Assembly: GCA_037447655.1 (NCBI GenBank) | Contig: JBBHKE010003325.1 | Coordinates: forward strand, 1-32,500 | Length of the DNA: 32,500 nt | Source: Zygnema cylindricum | Lineage: Eukaryota > Streptophyta > Zygnematophyceae > Zygnematales > Zygnemataceae | Direction of reading: 5' to 3' | In this document: in pieces, positions 18,255 to 29,001 of the stretch | Numbering within the stretch: position 1 is the stretch's first letter | Layout: each line of letters begins with the position of its first letter | Notes under the pieces: model-generated | The model's database searches: none | Told to the model about the DNA's origin: nothing | The model's input: only the letters and a program-made list of their open reading frames with translations | Program-made: the position numbers and the translations under genes

Positions 18255-18793
18255 GTCTTTCATTTTATACTATTATTACTGCATTTCATTAAGAGAAGAG
18301 AGAAAGAGGAACGGTCAAGTGAGAAAGAGCGGGAGAGACGAGGACGACGTAAACATTTGCGAAAGACCCATGAATGAAATTGGAGGTCCTAGACCCCAAC
18401 GATTCTTTTTCAGTACCTTCATTTCAATTTCTTACGTACATGTGCGTGACGAGCAATGAACAAAATAGCGTGTACACTCCCCCATTCAAATATTTCGAAG
18501 ACGTTTCACCCGTGCAATCTTGGTTTTTTATTCGTCAATAATGTATTATTTTTAATTAAAATCAAGTCGCGATTTGATTCCAGTACAAGTGTGAAGATGA
18601 GCTAGAGTGACGTGGAAGTGGGTCGAAATAATAATAACACCAAATTGACACACTTTTCAAGTTCCAAGATGACGCAAAATGTACTTCGGTTCTTGCCCAT
18701 TTTCCGTACGGCGTAAGATTTTCTCGTTGCAAGTCCCATTTTTTGTGAAAACGATGGAAAAAAACCCTTACTTTAACACATGGGTAGACACCC
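17818..18793. mobile_element. PIF/Harbinger-like MITE, 976 bp
   Basis: The ends GGGTGTGTGCCCATGTAA and TTAACACATGGGTAGACACCC form an inverted repeat, flanked by TTA at 17815-17817 and 18794-18796. GATGACGCAAAATGTACTTC near the right end is shared with the copy at 26952-27315. An (AT)n run lies at 18223-18254. No transposase is seen. Confidence 0.75.
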
Positions 18794-18861
18794 TTATTGT
18801 ATAATAAGTACGGTAATGTCTTTATCCAATGTCACATGGCCGCCTAAAATAGTCATCGGTC

Positions 18862-18987
18862 ATGAATCGGGCACCTCTTAGTATCATCCAGTTAAAGCTG
18901 TTGTACAGGGCCTACGCGAACACACGGCCTTCTGAGGACGTCCTCCGAGGACGTCACAAGAAGATGGCCAGTTTCAAAGCCGAATAG
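18862..18987 (+). CDS. Short frame with a homeodomain helix I-like pattern (tentative)
   Basis: ATG to TAG gives 41 residues. The stretch IIQLKLLYRAYANTRPSEDV resembles the first helix and turn of a homeodomain, where Q-L-x-x-L-x-x-A-(F/Y) is followed by P-S. No recognition helix (WF-N-R) follows before the stop, and no donor site extends it. It is a possible homeobox gene fragment or chance. It lies 66 bp from the transposon ending at 18793. Confidence 0.22.
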   Translation: MNRAPLSIIQLKLLYRAYANTRPSEDVLRGRHKKMASFKAE

Positions 18988-19141
18988 AGCGACTGCTTCG
19001 CAGATGATGATCCAAAAAAACTCAAACAAAATGTTTGACTAGGTCTCTTGGAGAATCTTTGTAGATCTATAGTAAAGATGTTTTCAAACATAACAGAAAA
19101 TAGTAAAGAATAGTACTAAAACGTACGAAAGCAAAGGAAAC

Positions 19142-20215
19142 TACACCGTGAATCGCTTATAGTGTTGAGAACACTATATTCACGCCCTTAAGTTTTGACA
19201 CTTAAACTTGAAAAATAATTGATAATACTACTTTTTCTTCGCGTTGATATAACTACGGTTTAATTAGTGTCAAATACACTAATTATGAGATATTTAAATA
19301 GTGTAGTGTACAAAATGTGTCAGTCCTTACAATACATGCTCGTTACTTGTATTGACGTATACAAAATATGTAAAAAAACAACATCGACAAAATAAAGCAA
19401 GCGGCGTCAACACGTGAAAACGCAATTAGATTTCATTCTTGTTAATAAAAATGGGGGGAAATAGCGCGCATTTGTTCTTGAGTGCTCAAGTATTTAACAT
19501 GTAAACATAGGCTATAACGACTATAATTGTGCAAATGTGTATCTAAATTAGTGTTATGTGTTTTAATTAGAGTTGATGTTATGTTAACTTTTGCACATGA
19601 AATCCAAAAAAGAGTTGATAACATAGTTTGTTTCTTTACATCAATAATTAGTTTAAACTATCAGCGATTCAAAATGTACACCGTTTTTTGGTCAATGAAA
19701 AACAAGGCCGAATTAGTTAATAGTGTTATGTATCAACAAACTATTTGTCGCAATAAATTTGATATTCAATATGATGAAATATCGAACGGTCAACAGTTTT
19801 TATTCATCGCTCTGGGGTCAAAATAAATTATCGCGATATATTTAGTGGGAAGTGGGTTTTTGTACACGTTCAACTTCATTACAAAAATTACATTGACGCT
19901 AATTTATACACCAAACACAAATGTGGATCACATTCCTTTATTGTAGCCACGACAGTGTGTGTTCATATATTTGAGTATTAAACATGTGAGAACGAGTTTT
20001 CACGATTTTAATAATGAGCAACTTTACCAAGGACTGAACAATTTCGTTTATTTCACTATTTAAAAACCATCACAATTAGATTAATTAACGTTAATGAAAC
20101 AATACCTAAATTAACCTTAAAACAAAATAGAGTTATTAATTATATTTTAGGTTCGAGGGTCAAAATTTGGGGGCACCGAATTAGGTTGTAAACGTTAATA
20201 ACGACTCATCGTGTA
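19142..20215. mobile_element. TACACCG-family element, about 1.07 kb
   Basis: The ends are TACACCGTGAATCGCTTATA and AACGACTCATCGTGTA. The right side carries the family's TCAAAATTTGGGGGCACCGA motif. A 99-codon frame at 19527-19826 starts with an ATG and is rich in Ile, Leu, Lys and Asn. It matches nothing known. Confidence 0.6.
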
Positions 20216-20576
20216 GAGAGATCAATAAATATTTGAAGTGAGGTCGAAATGTGTTTCGTTTCGTTCTAATTAAGTTGTAGCAGTATTTTAGATTAAATGT
20301 TTTTACATTTGTACTATATTGTAAATTAAAAGTCGGTTAACGCATTTTATGAATAGGGCAGTTGTTCCACGTGCATATTTATTATTTCTTAAACGTTTCA
20401 CGCGGGCGTTTTATGAGTTTGGTACCTTTATGGTTTAAACTCTTTATGTGATTCCTCGTTAACAACCGCACAATTTTTTTTTATTTGGTTCATTTGTTTT
20501 TAACGGAGGAAAGTGTGTATGTAAAATGGTGCAATTCAAACTTATTTCCACAAAGTTATGGCCTAATGCAAATATA

Positions 20577-20636
20577 AATGCATAATATATGCAAACAAAA
20601 ATGCATAATTTATGCATATCTAAATGCATAATATAA
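20577..20636. repeat. AATGCATAAT iterations
   Basis: The word ATGCATAAT, or its inverse form TTATGCAT, recurs about four times within 60 bp of AT-rich DNA. Confidence 0.6.
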
Positions 20637-20723
20637 CTTTCCCTCGATTGTTATTATAATCTATATGTGCATGTAAGGGTTAAGATTCGTCATGGGAAAT
20701 TCAGTACATTTATAACAATTTAT

Positions 20724-21194
20724 TAGTGTTGTGTATTGGCGGGGGTTTGTCGATAATTGATATGTACCTTTTTTTGGCTTGCCGATAATCGATATATTGG
20801 CACGATATATCAAAACTGGTGTTATCGCTGATAAAAAACGGATAATATCAGAATTTTATCGCGATAACACTGGTACCAATAACTATCGACGCCAATTATA
20901 CGGTTTGCACCGTACACTTGTACGGTCTATCTCGTCGTATTGAGCCGCCGTTATTCCGTTACATAGAATACGGAACATATTTTAACACGTGGCATGCCAC
21001 GCTATATATAGTGAACTATATATTACAATATATTATAAAGTACTATTATACAGCGTACTATACCTTTTCCACTTATCGTCGATAATGATTTTGCTGGTCT
21101 CCGAGAGATATATCGGGACCCCTGACCGTTCGATAACCGATAGCTATCAGTATCGGTGTTATCGCGATAAATTTAGTGCCGATACAGAACACTA
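20724..21194. mobile_element. hAT-like non-autonomous element, short copy 3
   Basis: Ends TAGTGTTGTGTATTGGC and GCCGATACAGAACACTA. The flanks CAATTTAT and AATTTATA share AATTTAT, offset by one base. It keeps the GTGGCATGCCAC palindrome with CTATATATA but lacks most of the interior, so it is an internal deletion derivative (471 bp). Confidence 0.75.
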
Positions 21195-21272
21195 AATTTA
21201 TACAATGTAGTAAGATAGATTGCTCATCGGCGCCTGAAGTATTACAAATTTAGCGTGTAGAGATGAAATTAC

Positions 21273-22065
21273 TAGTGTTGTGTATCGGTTAAAAATTTAT
21301 CGCGATAACATCGATACCGATAGTTATCGGTTATCGAAGGGTCAGAGGTCCCGATATATATCAGTTAGAGACCAGCAAATTTTATATCGGCGATAACTTT
21401 AAAAAATTATAGTATTCATTCAATATAACTAAATAATATATTGTATTATATTATTTACTTTATATAGTGTGGTATGCCGTATAATGTATCTGATCCGTAT
21501 CTGTTTAACTAGAATCTATTACGGACAACGCAGCACATAAACGTCAATAAATTTAAAACAATAATTTATAGTTATAAAACTATAGTATTGAAAGTTTGAA
21601 ACGAACAAATTAAATTACATTGTAAAATTGTAAATCAAAATAAAAAAAAAACATACGTACAGACGAACAGATCAAACGAGCACATCTGTCCTGCTGCCAT
21701 TTACTGCAGCCTACTGCCACCATCTTTTGACTATTCAAGGGCACTTATTTGAGGAAATATTAGTTTTTTATAAAATAGTAAATATATATATTTATTCATT
21801 GCGATTTTTTATCGAAATCGGGGGGAAGGGTGTCCGCGGCGCGTCCGGTGAATATCACGCACAGCTGAGTGTACTGTCCGTACATTTATATGTACGGTCC
21901 GTATAGATATCAACGATAGTTATCGATATCGGTGTTATCGCCGATAATAACCAATAAATATCGGTTATTTATTGGCGATAACACTGATAACGATATATCG
22001 TACCAATATTTCGATTATCGGCTACCCGAAAAAAGGCCCATATCGGTTATCGTCAAATCCTTACT
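21273..22065. mobile_element. hAT-like element copy 4, opposite orientation, right end truncated
   Basis: It starts with TAGTGTTGTGTATCGGTTA and reads as the reverse complement of copies 1 and 2. Homology stops at about 22065 after TCAAATCCTTAC, so the last 18 or so bases of the terminus are missing. It lies 78 bp from copy 3 in inverted orientation. Confidence 0.7.
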
Positions 22066-22202
22066 GAGGGCAAGGTTCCATTAGGGGAAAAATGACGTTG
22101 TTTACTGAAAAGCCGTACTGTTTCGTACAGTGCCGTACCAAAGAAAAAATAATGTCAGAAAAACAAGGCTACTGAATGAGGGATTTGATTCTCCACGTTT
22201 AT

Positions 22203-22490
22203 GGGCGTAAACGTGGACCGTCGGATGCATTATCGGATACGCCGTCGTCTGACACTTTCAGTTCGCAACAAGTGGCCCGGAGTAGGTCAATTCTCAGCGC
22301 CTGAACGAATACCGTCGTGCCTCGTGGAAAAGTGAACAAATATCCACGACGACCGCGCGACCAGATGGGTACACGTCGCATATGACATGTGCCTTCCGCC
22401 AGGGAGGATGCGAGGCCACCGGAAGCCGCAAGAAAATCTTTGACGGAAGATATTGTTTCACGCTTCTGTTGGTATCCACTAACCATTCTG
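22203..22490. repeat. Diverged homologous segment, copy 2 (partner 12560-12830)
   Basis: It shares ordered motifs with 12560-12830: GACCGTCGGATG, CATGTGCC and AGAAAATCTTTG. It overlaps the candidate gene at 22298-23001. Confidence 0.45.
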
Positions 22491-23001
22491 ACATTTTCGT
22501 ACGCTTTTACATATCTTACGTTTCGTCCGCCCGTACATATTTAATTCAATACGTCGTACAAGTCACTTTTCACCTTTCGCTGGTACAAATATGTGGTCAC
22601 AATTTGCTCTCAGAGATTCTTTGAAGATTACCAGAATCGTATTCATCTATTACGCGAACCAATCAAAATGTGCCACGCAAAACAAATGTCGGTTACTGAC
22701 CCGACACAATGGAACGATCGCCTCAGTAAACGAATTTTTGACGTTTACAGAGAGCGCCTAATGGAACAACGCTCTGATTACACAAAACTAGGAATTACGA
22801 TCCAATATGCAGATTTGATTGGTAATACACGGTTATTCGATGATTTTTCACTTCGCAATTGTGAGTAGACCGCATTTCTGCCATGGACATATGTGCCCAC
22901 GAACCAACATCCCTCTGCGACCAAACCGACGAAAAATAGATGGCGACCACCGTAAAAGGGTACGTTACGTGAAACGCCAGACGGGCCACGACATACACTG
23001 A
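22298..23001 (+). CDS. Candidate three-exon gene, unrecognised
   Basis: Exon A (22298-22471) follows AATTCTCAG and contains MTCAFRQGGCEATGSRKKI, with a Cys-x6-Cys pair. Exon B (22614-22860) follows TTTGCTCTCAG. It has 82 codons, including RFFEDYQNRIHLL and RLSKRIFDVYRERLMEQRSD, and ends T|GTGAGT, a consensus donor. Exon C (22940-23001) restores frame in phase 1, giving GDHRKRVRYVKRQTGHDIH and TGA. Introns would be 142 and 79 bp. Exon B is the best supported part. Upstream coding-like sequence (22203-22290) is in another frame, so this may be a pseudogene. No family is recognised. Confidence 0.33.
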
Positions 23002-23407
23002 CAAAGATAAATTCTATAGCTAAAAGACAGATTCCACCTTATTAAATCTTCATCATACGCCACTCTGTCCAAAACAAGTTTAGGCCCATCGGATCTCGAC
23101 AAACTTGTGTATAATAGATTCGTTTTTCATTAACCGCCGTTTGTGCGAACGAAGTCTCAGCAGCTGTCCAAATGAGAAGAATATGTGAATAGAGGATTCG
23201 GGACGAATAAAGAGCGGGCTGTTGGATACGCAACATATAATAATGCTCGTACGACTGTACGAGTGTGTTTGGGAACATTATGTCATAGATGTCCCGTGCG
23301 CAAATTACGCACGGTATAAAATATAATGCTACGTACGGTACGCATCAAATTATGTTGAAAAGTCAATTAAATGCGTACCTTACTTTGTACCCGTACATTT
23401 TTGCTAT

Positions 23408-23756
23408 GCCCTTTTTCTAAAAGGGAAAAGCATTGTAGTCGCATTCGTCTCTGGTGACAACGATAATTGATCGTCGATTTTTTTGTGTAAGATCGTGAGC
23501 CGTTGAGTGATTTGAGTTTTGATTAGCTTTGTCATGTTCCATTTTGATGTAATGAAAAGAGACACGTGGTAAAATCCTATTTGTTGTATTTCGCGTGGTT
23601 GTAGTGGCATGATAAAAGGCCAGACAAAATCGACGTCACGCCAAAATGTCGTGTTATCAATACCGGTTAAGTAACGTACAGTATCGTACTTTTAATTTTT
23701 GCGCGTGCGATCCCGTCACATCACGCCACGCTGTGTTGTTCTCAATATTCGTACAC
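23408..23756 (+). repeat. Dispersed repeat D, copy 1
   Basis: It begins with the near-palindrome CCCTTTTTCTAAAAGGG and runs through GTGACAACGATAATTGATCG, GAGACACGTGGTA and GATCCCGTCACATCACGCCA. The partner copy is inverted at 31126-31558. Its right end abuts a TACACCG-family MITE. The 23500-23610 part also reads as an open minus-strand frame, which I take as chance. Confidence 0.7.
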
Positions 23757-24291
23757 TACACCGTCAATCGCTATTAGAGTATATAACGCCAATTCTGTGC
23801 CCTTTTATAAAAAAAAAAAATCCGAAATACAATCCATAATTATAATTGGGTTTTTTTTTTCAATTAGCGTTAATAATGGAAGTACACTGCGATGGAAATA
23901 TTGTGGCGTACGGACAGGATATTTTCGTACGAGATGGTACTTTTTGAATTACAAAGGCATAAAAAGACACTTAACATTATTGCGCACACATGTGAATGTG
24001 CACTGGAAGAAAGAGATGCAAACTCGTCGACAAAAATCACGTTCTCATATGTTCGTCCGTCGACAGTGTGAACAGCACGACGGCGTACGAATTGTCAGAT
24101 TTTGTACGGATACACATATTAATGTAGACATCGAAAGGGCGGGTATTTATTATTCAGCACAACCCAAATTACAGTTAGGGATTAATTAGTATATATATAT
24201 TTAAAAAAAAAAAAATCCCGATTAGTGTTAATAACACTAATTTTTTTTTTGCGCTATTTATTCCTTTACTCTAATAGCGATTGACGGTGTA
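23757..24291. mobile_element. TACACCG-family MITE, 535 bp
   Basis: Clean ends TACACCGTCAATCGCTATTA and CTAATAGCGATTGACGGTGTA. It is closely similar along its length to 7194-7754. Confidence 0.8.
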
Positions 24292-24668
24292 CTGTTATTT
24301 CAGTGTTGACGTGACGTACGATGTGCCGTGTTTTCAATACCGGTACAGTAACGTATGGGTTTCGAACAAGCCCCCATTCAAGTGTGGGACTTTCGGCACC
24401 TCGCTCGGACCTTCGGCACCTCGCGGGATCAGGTATGTGAAATAGGGTTTTGTGGTTTGGGTTGTTTTTTAAATAAATAAAAAACAAAAACAGAAAAAAT
24501 AAACCCTAAACGAGCGGTCGCGCGGAGAATACGGGTGATGTAGACGCCTTCGGCACCCCCGCGGGGCCGAAAAGTTGCAAGATTCCGTACAGTATCGCAC
24601 TTTTAATTTTGGAGCGTGCGATCTCGTCACATCACGCCACGTTGTCGTGTTCTCAATATCCGTACACT
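24292..24668. repeat. Linker from repeat D, interrupted by an unrelated 225-bp insert
   Basis: The parts 24292-24357 and 24583-24668 match the right end of repeat D and the linker at 30381-30503. The insert carries two CTTCGGCACCTCGC(T/G) units and a related TTCGGCACCCCCGCG. No gene was seen. Confidence 0.5.
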
Positions 24669-25077
24669 TCACATCGAATCGTAATTAGAGTAAATAACGC
24701 TAATTCGACCGCCATAAAATTCGACTCTATCACGTTAAATAGGGTAAATGATTCAATTTTTTTCATTTACTACTTAAGGTAAGGTTTAATTAGCGTAAAA
24801 AAATATAATATAGGTTCGTTTTAAATAGTGTGGAGTACGGACAACGTCTGAATGTGCAAAATTGTACTTTTATAAGTAAAAAGGTACAAATAATAATTTA
24901 ATAGAATTGCGCTCGCATGTGAAATAGCACTAAACAAAAAAATTAAATCGCATCGAAAAAAACCCCGTTCGCACAACTCCTTTCGTCGACAACATTGTTG
25001 TCCGTGTGAACATTTACATGAATTTACATGTGAAAAGTTTACTATTAAACGGCAACAATATGAGTTGAGACAAATAG

Positions 25078-25108
<31 letters not shown>

Positions 25109-25357
25109 CAAATAGTACTAACGTCATAATGACATCAAAATATACAAACTGACAGTTTTTGTAGGTCTACATAATTTAGTGTTCATAATTACAGCCCGGA
25201 TAATTATTGCTGACATAACCGAATGTAGAGTATAAATTAAAGTAAACTTCCTCTATGAAAAGGTTTTATCACATAAATTAGCGTTTATAACTAATTATTA
25301 TTTTTTTTGTTTTTTTACTCTAATTTATTCTTTGCTCTAATTACAATTCGCGGTGTA
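24669..25357. mobile_element. TACACCG-family element, GAATCGTAATTAGAG subtype, copy 1
   Basis: Ends CGAATCGTAATTAGAGTAAA and TTACAATTCGCGGTGTA. The partner is inverted at 30504-31122, sharing CATTTACT, GTGTGGAGTACGGAC and GACGTCATAATGACATCAAA-like parts. It contains an (AT)n run at 25078-25104. Confidence 0.7.
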
Positions 25358-25868
25358 CCGTAATTTCAGTGTTTGCCTCACTTACGATGTTCGTTTATGG
25401 TACGCAGTGTACTATCGCATTGTACATGGTAAAGATCATGACGATGCCAAGTGGATGATTTAATTCGCGTTTCGTTCATGTAGGGGGTTTGATTAAGCGT
25501 AAATGTTTCACATTAATTTGAGCGTTCGATCTCAATATAATGAACGATATGAATGATTGGACTGATATAAAATGTAGTATTAAATACTTTAATGTTAAAT
25601 CTAGATAAACCATTAGCATTATTCAACCATTATTCGTTTAAACAGAATACTAATGGTTTTTGTTTATTTTATATTAAGGTGCTCCATATATATTTTTAAT
25701 GTATTTTTTATCAATACGTAATATTACAAAAGAAGAAAACAAAAAAAAAAGACTAACAAAATAAATAACCATAATACAACCTTAGTCACAAAACAAAACC
25801 GCAAGAAACAAATGTAAACATAACAAAGAAAATAATAAGAAAAATAATTCACTTAACTAGGATTCAAC
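25358..25868. other. AT-rich intergenic stretch, no gene seen
   Basis: It starts with remnants of the D linker (TAATTTCAGTGTT) and becomes A-rich. Nothing further was identified. Confidence 0.4.
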
Positions 25869-26418
25869 CAACTTAGTCCAAAGACCCAGAAGGTTGGAAC
25901 AACATCGTTATCAACTCGATGGCTGACGAACACTACAAACACGTATTTTATTTTATATTTTTTGATAGTTAGAATATGTTGATTACTTTTAGTACTTTTT
26001 TTTGTTTTTGATCAAGCAACTTAGTCGAAGACCCAGATGGTTGCATAAACAGTATTATTAGCTCAAAGGCTGACTAACATTACAATCACCTAATATTTAT
26101 CAACTTTCATTGTTTATTATAGTAGATTGATTACTTTGAGTACTTTGTTTTTCATTTTCTTTTTTTGTGATAAACCATTTGTTTTTCTTTTTCTTTTTTT
26201 GTGATAAAACAACTTAGTCTTAAGACTTAGAAGGTTGCATAAACATCGCTATCAGCTTGGAGGCTGACCAACATTACAAACAGTTGTTTTCACTCCTAAT
26301 ATTTGTTTGTTACATTACATTGTTACTTTGAATACTTTTTTTTTGTGTTTTCGATCAACCAACTTAGGTTAAAGACTAAGAAAGTTGCTTAACAAAGAAA
26401 GACCAACATTACAAACAT
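25869..26418. repeat. Diverged tandem satellite, four units
   Basis: CAACTTAG starts units at 25869, 26018, 26210 and 26360 (spacings 149, 192 and 150). Each continues with AAGAC(C/T)(C/T)AGA(A/T)GGTTG-like and CTGAC(C/G/T)AACATTACAA-like parts, then TTGATTACTTT-type DNA. The longer third spacing holds a local duplication of about 40 bp ending TTTTTTTGTGATAAA. Confidence 0.7.
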
Positions 26419-26951
26419 TGTTTTTTTTTTTTTTTTAAATACAATACAAATACTTTGAATACTTTGTATTGGTGATACTTTGATTACTTTGTTTTTTTTA
26501 CGATGTTACTTGCAAGTAAGCAAGTATTACTGATATTTTTGTTTATGTGGAAAAACATGACAAATACTTTGTTTCTTATAGCCTAAAAATTTAGAAGATT
26601 AAAAAAAAATTATAGAACCCTAAATTGGGTATTAATCAAACCCCTATAAACCTTTAATCACGTAATGATATTGTGCTAATCAAGCCCCTAAAACCCCTAC
26701 ACCTGTATATTTGAGAAAAATAATATATATTTAAATATAAAAATATATAATATATGTATAAAAAACTATATATATAAATAAACAGAAAAATGTTTATCGT
26801 TTTAATTATAGAAAACAATAACACTCTAAATTCACCATTAGACCATCGAAGATAGGAAGTTCACCAGTAGAAGGAGTTCCTGTCGTCACCACTCATAAAT
26901 CTGGTAGAAAAAAAGAATAAAAGGGGAAATTGAGGCTTAGTCACTTTATTA
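26419..26951. other. AT-rich intergenic stretch, no gene seen
   Basis: Poly-T and AT-dinucleotide-rich DNA; nothing recognised. Confidence 0.4.
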
Positions 26952-27315
26952 AACAAAAACGGACAAAACATAGCGAATCGTGTACACTTCCACGTCGCTT
27001 GGAATCGTTCGAAATTTTTCAAAAAATACGGCACGCGCGAATATATGTTCCTATTTGTTTATAGAAAATCCCTAATTTTAAAACACATCGCGCATGTGTT
27101 TTAAACATAAGGTTAAAGATTACGTTTTTTGTCGTCGAAGTGGGTCGAAAAGCACAAGACGACAACATGTAGTACATCTTAAATTCGATGATGACGCAAA
27201 ATGTACTTCCCTTTTTCTCTATTTTTTGTACGGTTGAAACTTACGCGGTACGGCTCTAAGTTTTACAAGAAAACGACAGAAAAAAACCCTTACTTAAGCA
27301 CACAAAGACTCACCC
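26952..27315 (-). mobile_element. Truncated PIF/Harbinger-like MITE
   Basis: This is the reverse complement of about 3025-3393, with shared words such as CATAGCGAATCGTGTACACT and ACGACAGAAAAAAACCCTTA. Its right terminus GACTCACCC is followed by TAA at 27316-27318. The other half and terminus are missing. Confidence 0.7.
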
Positions 27316-27552
27316 TAAGATAAAAGAGAAACACCAGATCTGTTTTTGTTTTCCTTAAGAATCGTTTTTGGATTGTTTTATTATGGGTATCGATCCTAAA
27401 ATGTGATGATAACCATTCTTCAAAAAGTCATTTTTTATTATTTTTTTTTCGCTTCTCATTGTTTTGGTCCTTCTCTTTGCTCAATGTGGACTGTCCATAT
27501 TCTTATTCTTACATATTTTGTTTTTAAAAACAACTGAAACGAAAAAATCCTT

Positions 27553-27693
27553 TTCCCTCTCCCTCCCCCTCTCTCTCTCCCTTCCGCCTCTCCCCTCCCC
27601 TCTCCCTCCTCCCCCCCCCCTCCCTCTCTCCCTCTCGCTCCCCCTCACCCACCCTCCCCCTCACCCACCCACTCGCTCTCCCTCCCCCTCCCG
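27553..27693. repeat. TC-rich microsatellite
   Basis: CTCTCCCTCCCC-type DNA. The Ser/Leu/Pro frame at 27464-27733 is an artefact of it. It is followed by a lone TACACCG-family right end (GCACCGAATTAGTG ... AATTCACGGTATTA) at about 27706-27765. Confidence 0.8.
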
Positions 27694-27956
27694 TTTTATG
27701 TTTAGGGTGCCAAAAAAACCGGCACCGAATTAGTGTTTATCGACAATAATGACAATTCACGGTATTAATTGGTTTCCTATAAAATTAAAATACAATAACT
27801 GAAAATAAGATAACTGAAAATACAATAATTGAAAAAATTATTATTCAATCGTTTATTAGTTTTAATACCATTTTTATGATTAGTCTGTCCACAGTAATTC
27901 AGTGAAATTCACTAATTCAGGTTTCGATGTAAAAAAGTAAACGACAAGGCAAAAAA

Positions 27957-28024
27957 AATGAGGGAGGGAGGGAGGGAGAGGGAGAGAGAGAGGGCAGAAG
28001 AGAGGGAGGGAGACAGGGATGGAG
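27957..28024. repeat. GA-rich microsatellite
   Basis: (GGGA)n and (GA)n iterations, the complement in composition of the tract at 27553-27693. Confidence 0.8.
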
Positions 28025-28870
28025 GGAAACAACACTGGTTGTCACCTTTCTAGCTCCTTTCTCTCTGAATCATGGCTAGGAACACCATTTACATTGAAAC
28101 CTCCACATTTATTTTGAGAATCCTTTTGAAAAATCTCACTTGGTAGCACACTATTATTTGTCCACTTCTCCTGTCCATAATCTACAAGGTTTAAAACAAT
28201 AACACAAACACGAAATTTGACAATTATGAAAACCCAACTGATTCATATGCTTTATTAATTTCATAAACCATAAGAGAATCGTTAAAATCAACGCACCACT
28301 ATTACCGTGAGGGACACACAAGGGTATCGAAAAAACTTCGAAACCTTTAGAATTGATACAAAACTAGAGTGGATTACTAAAAATAGGGAAACTTGCTATC
28401 GTTTTTCACAAAAACAATACGACTTGTAATATACGATAAACGGTGTAAGTAGTAGTATATACAGTTTAAGCCGGTGAAAGTATTTAACTCAAATTTAAAA
28501 ATTATTTCAATTAAAGATCGCGATTCATCTTCGTAATAACAATTTCAATGATCATTTCATATGTTTCACAACACACAATATTTTTGTTTCCGACTGACTA
28601 TCCTAAAATCAACATAAAACATTTGGTTGTCTCCCACCTTTTTGTTCTCGTTTTATTCTCATATATATTTCAAAAACCATTTCTCTTTCTGACTCACAAT
28701 AATCGTGAAGATAATCGATTTACAGTTTTTCCAGTCTCTTTTAATACAGCAAGAATACTAAAACGTGAGACTTCACGACTCCTCGAAAACCCCAAACTAT
28801 ATCCTACCTAAAAAACACACATAGTTGAGACTCCTATCAATCAAAACCCTTTCACAACTCCTTCAAAACT
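28025..28870. other. AT-rich intergenic stretch, no gene seen
   Basis: No repeat or credible coding frame was identified. An 87-codon frame at 28548-28811 (plus) has no domain features. Confidence 0.35.
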
Positions 28871-28873
28871 TCT

Positions 28874-29001
28874 TCAAAAACCCCAAGATTTGTCTCCCAC
28901 CTTTGCGGCTCTCTTGGTCTCCAACTTCCTCACAGCCTCAGCCGCTGCCTTCGCTGTCTTCTCAACCCTCTCCCTCCTCAGAATATCTGGAGCGTCTCTC
29001 C
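28874..29001 (-). CDS. Candidate exon, Ala/Lys/Glu/Arg-rich helix, unrecognised
   Basis: Read on the minus strand after AAAATACAG at 29002, the frame encodes RDAPDILRRERVEKTAKAAA and then EAVRKLETKRAAK. An AAG|GTGGGA donor lies at 28901/28900. If not spliced, the frame continues VGDKSWGF to a stop at about 28874. The island is clearly GC-richer than its surroundings. The composition suggests a long charged helix or coiled coil. The acceptor has little pyrimidine tract, and no neighbouring exon could be joined with confidence; minus-strand frames at 29356-29538 and 29590-29779 are possible upstream exons. The function is unknown. Confidence 0.33.

Noticed and set aside
25869-26418. Regularly spaced repeats as a CRISPR array
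   Set aside because: Units are long, diverged and tandem without unique spacers of constant size, and the DNA is eukaryotic.
27464-27733. 89-codon Pro/Ser/Leu frame
   Set aside because: It translates the TC microsatellite.
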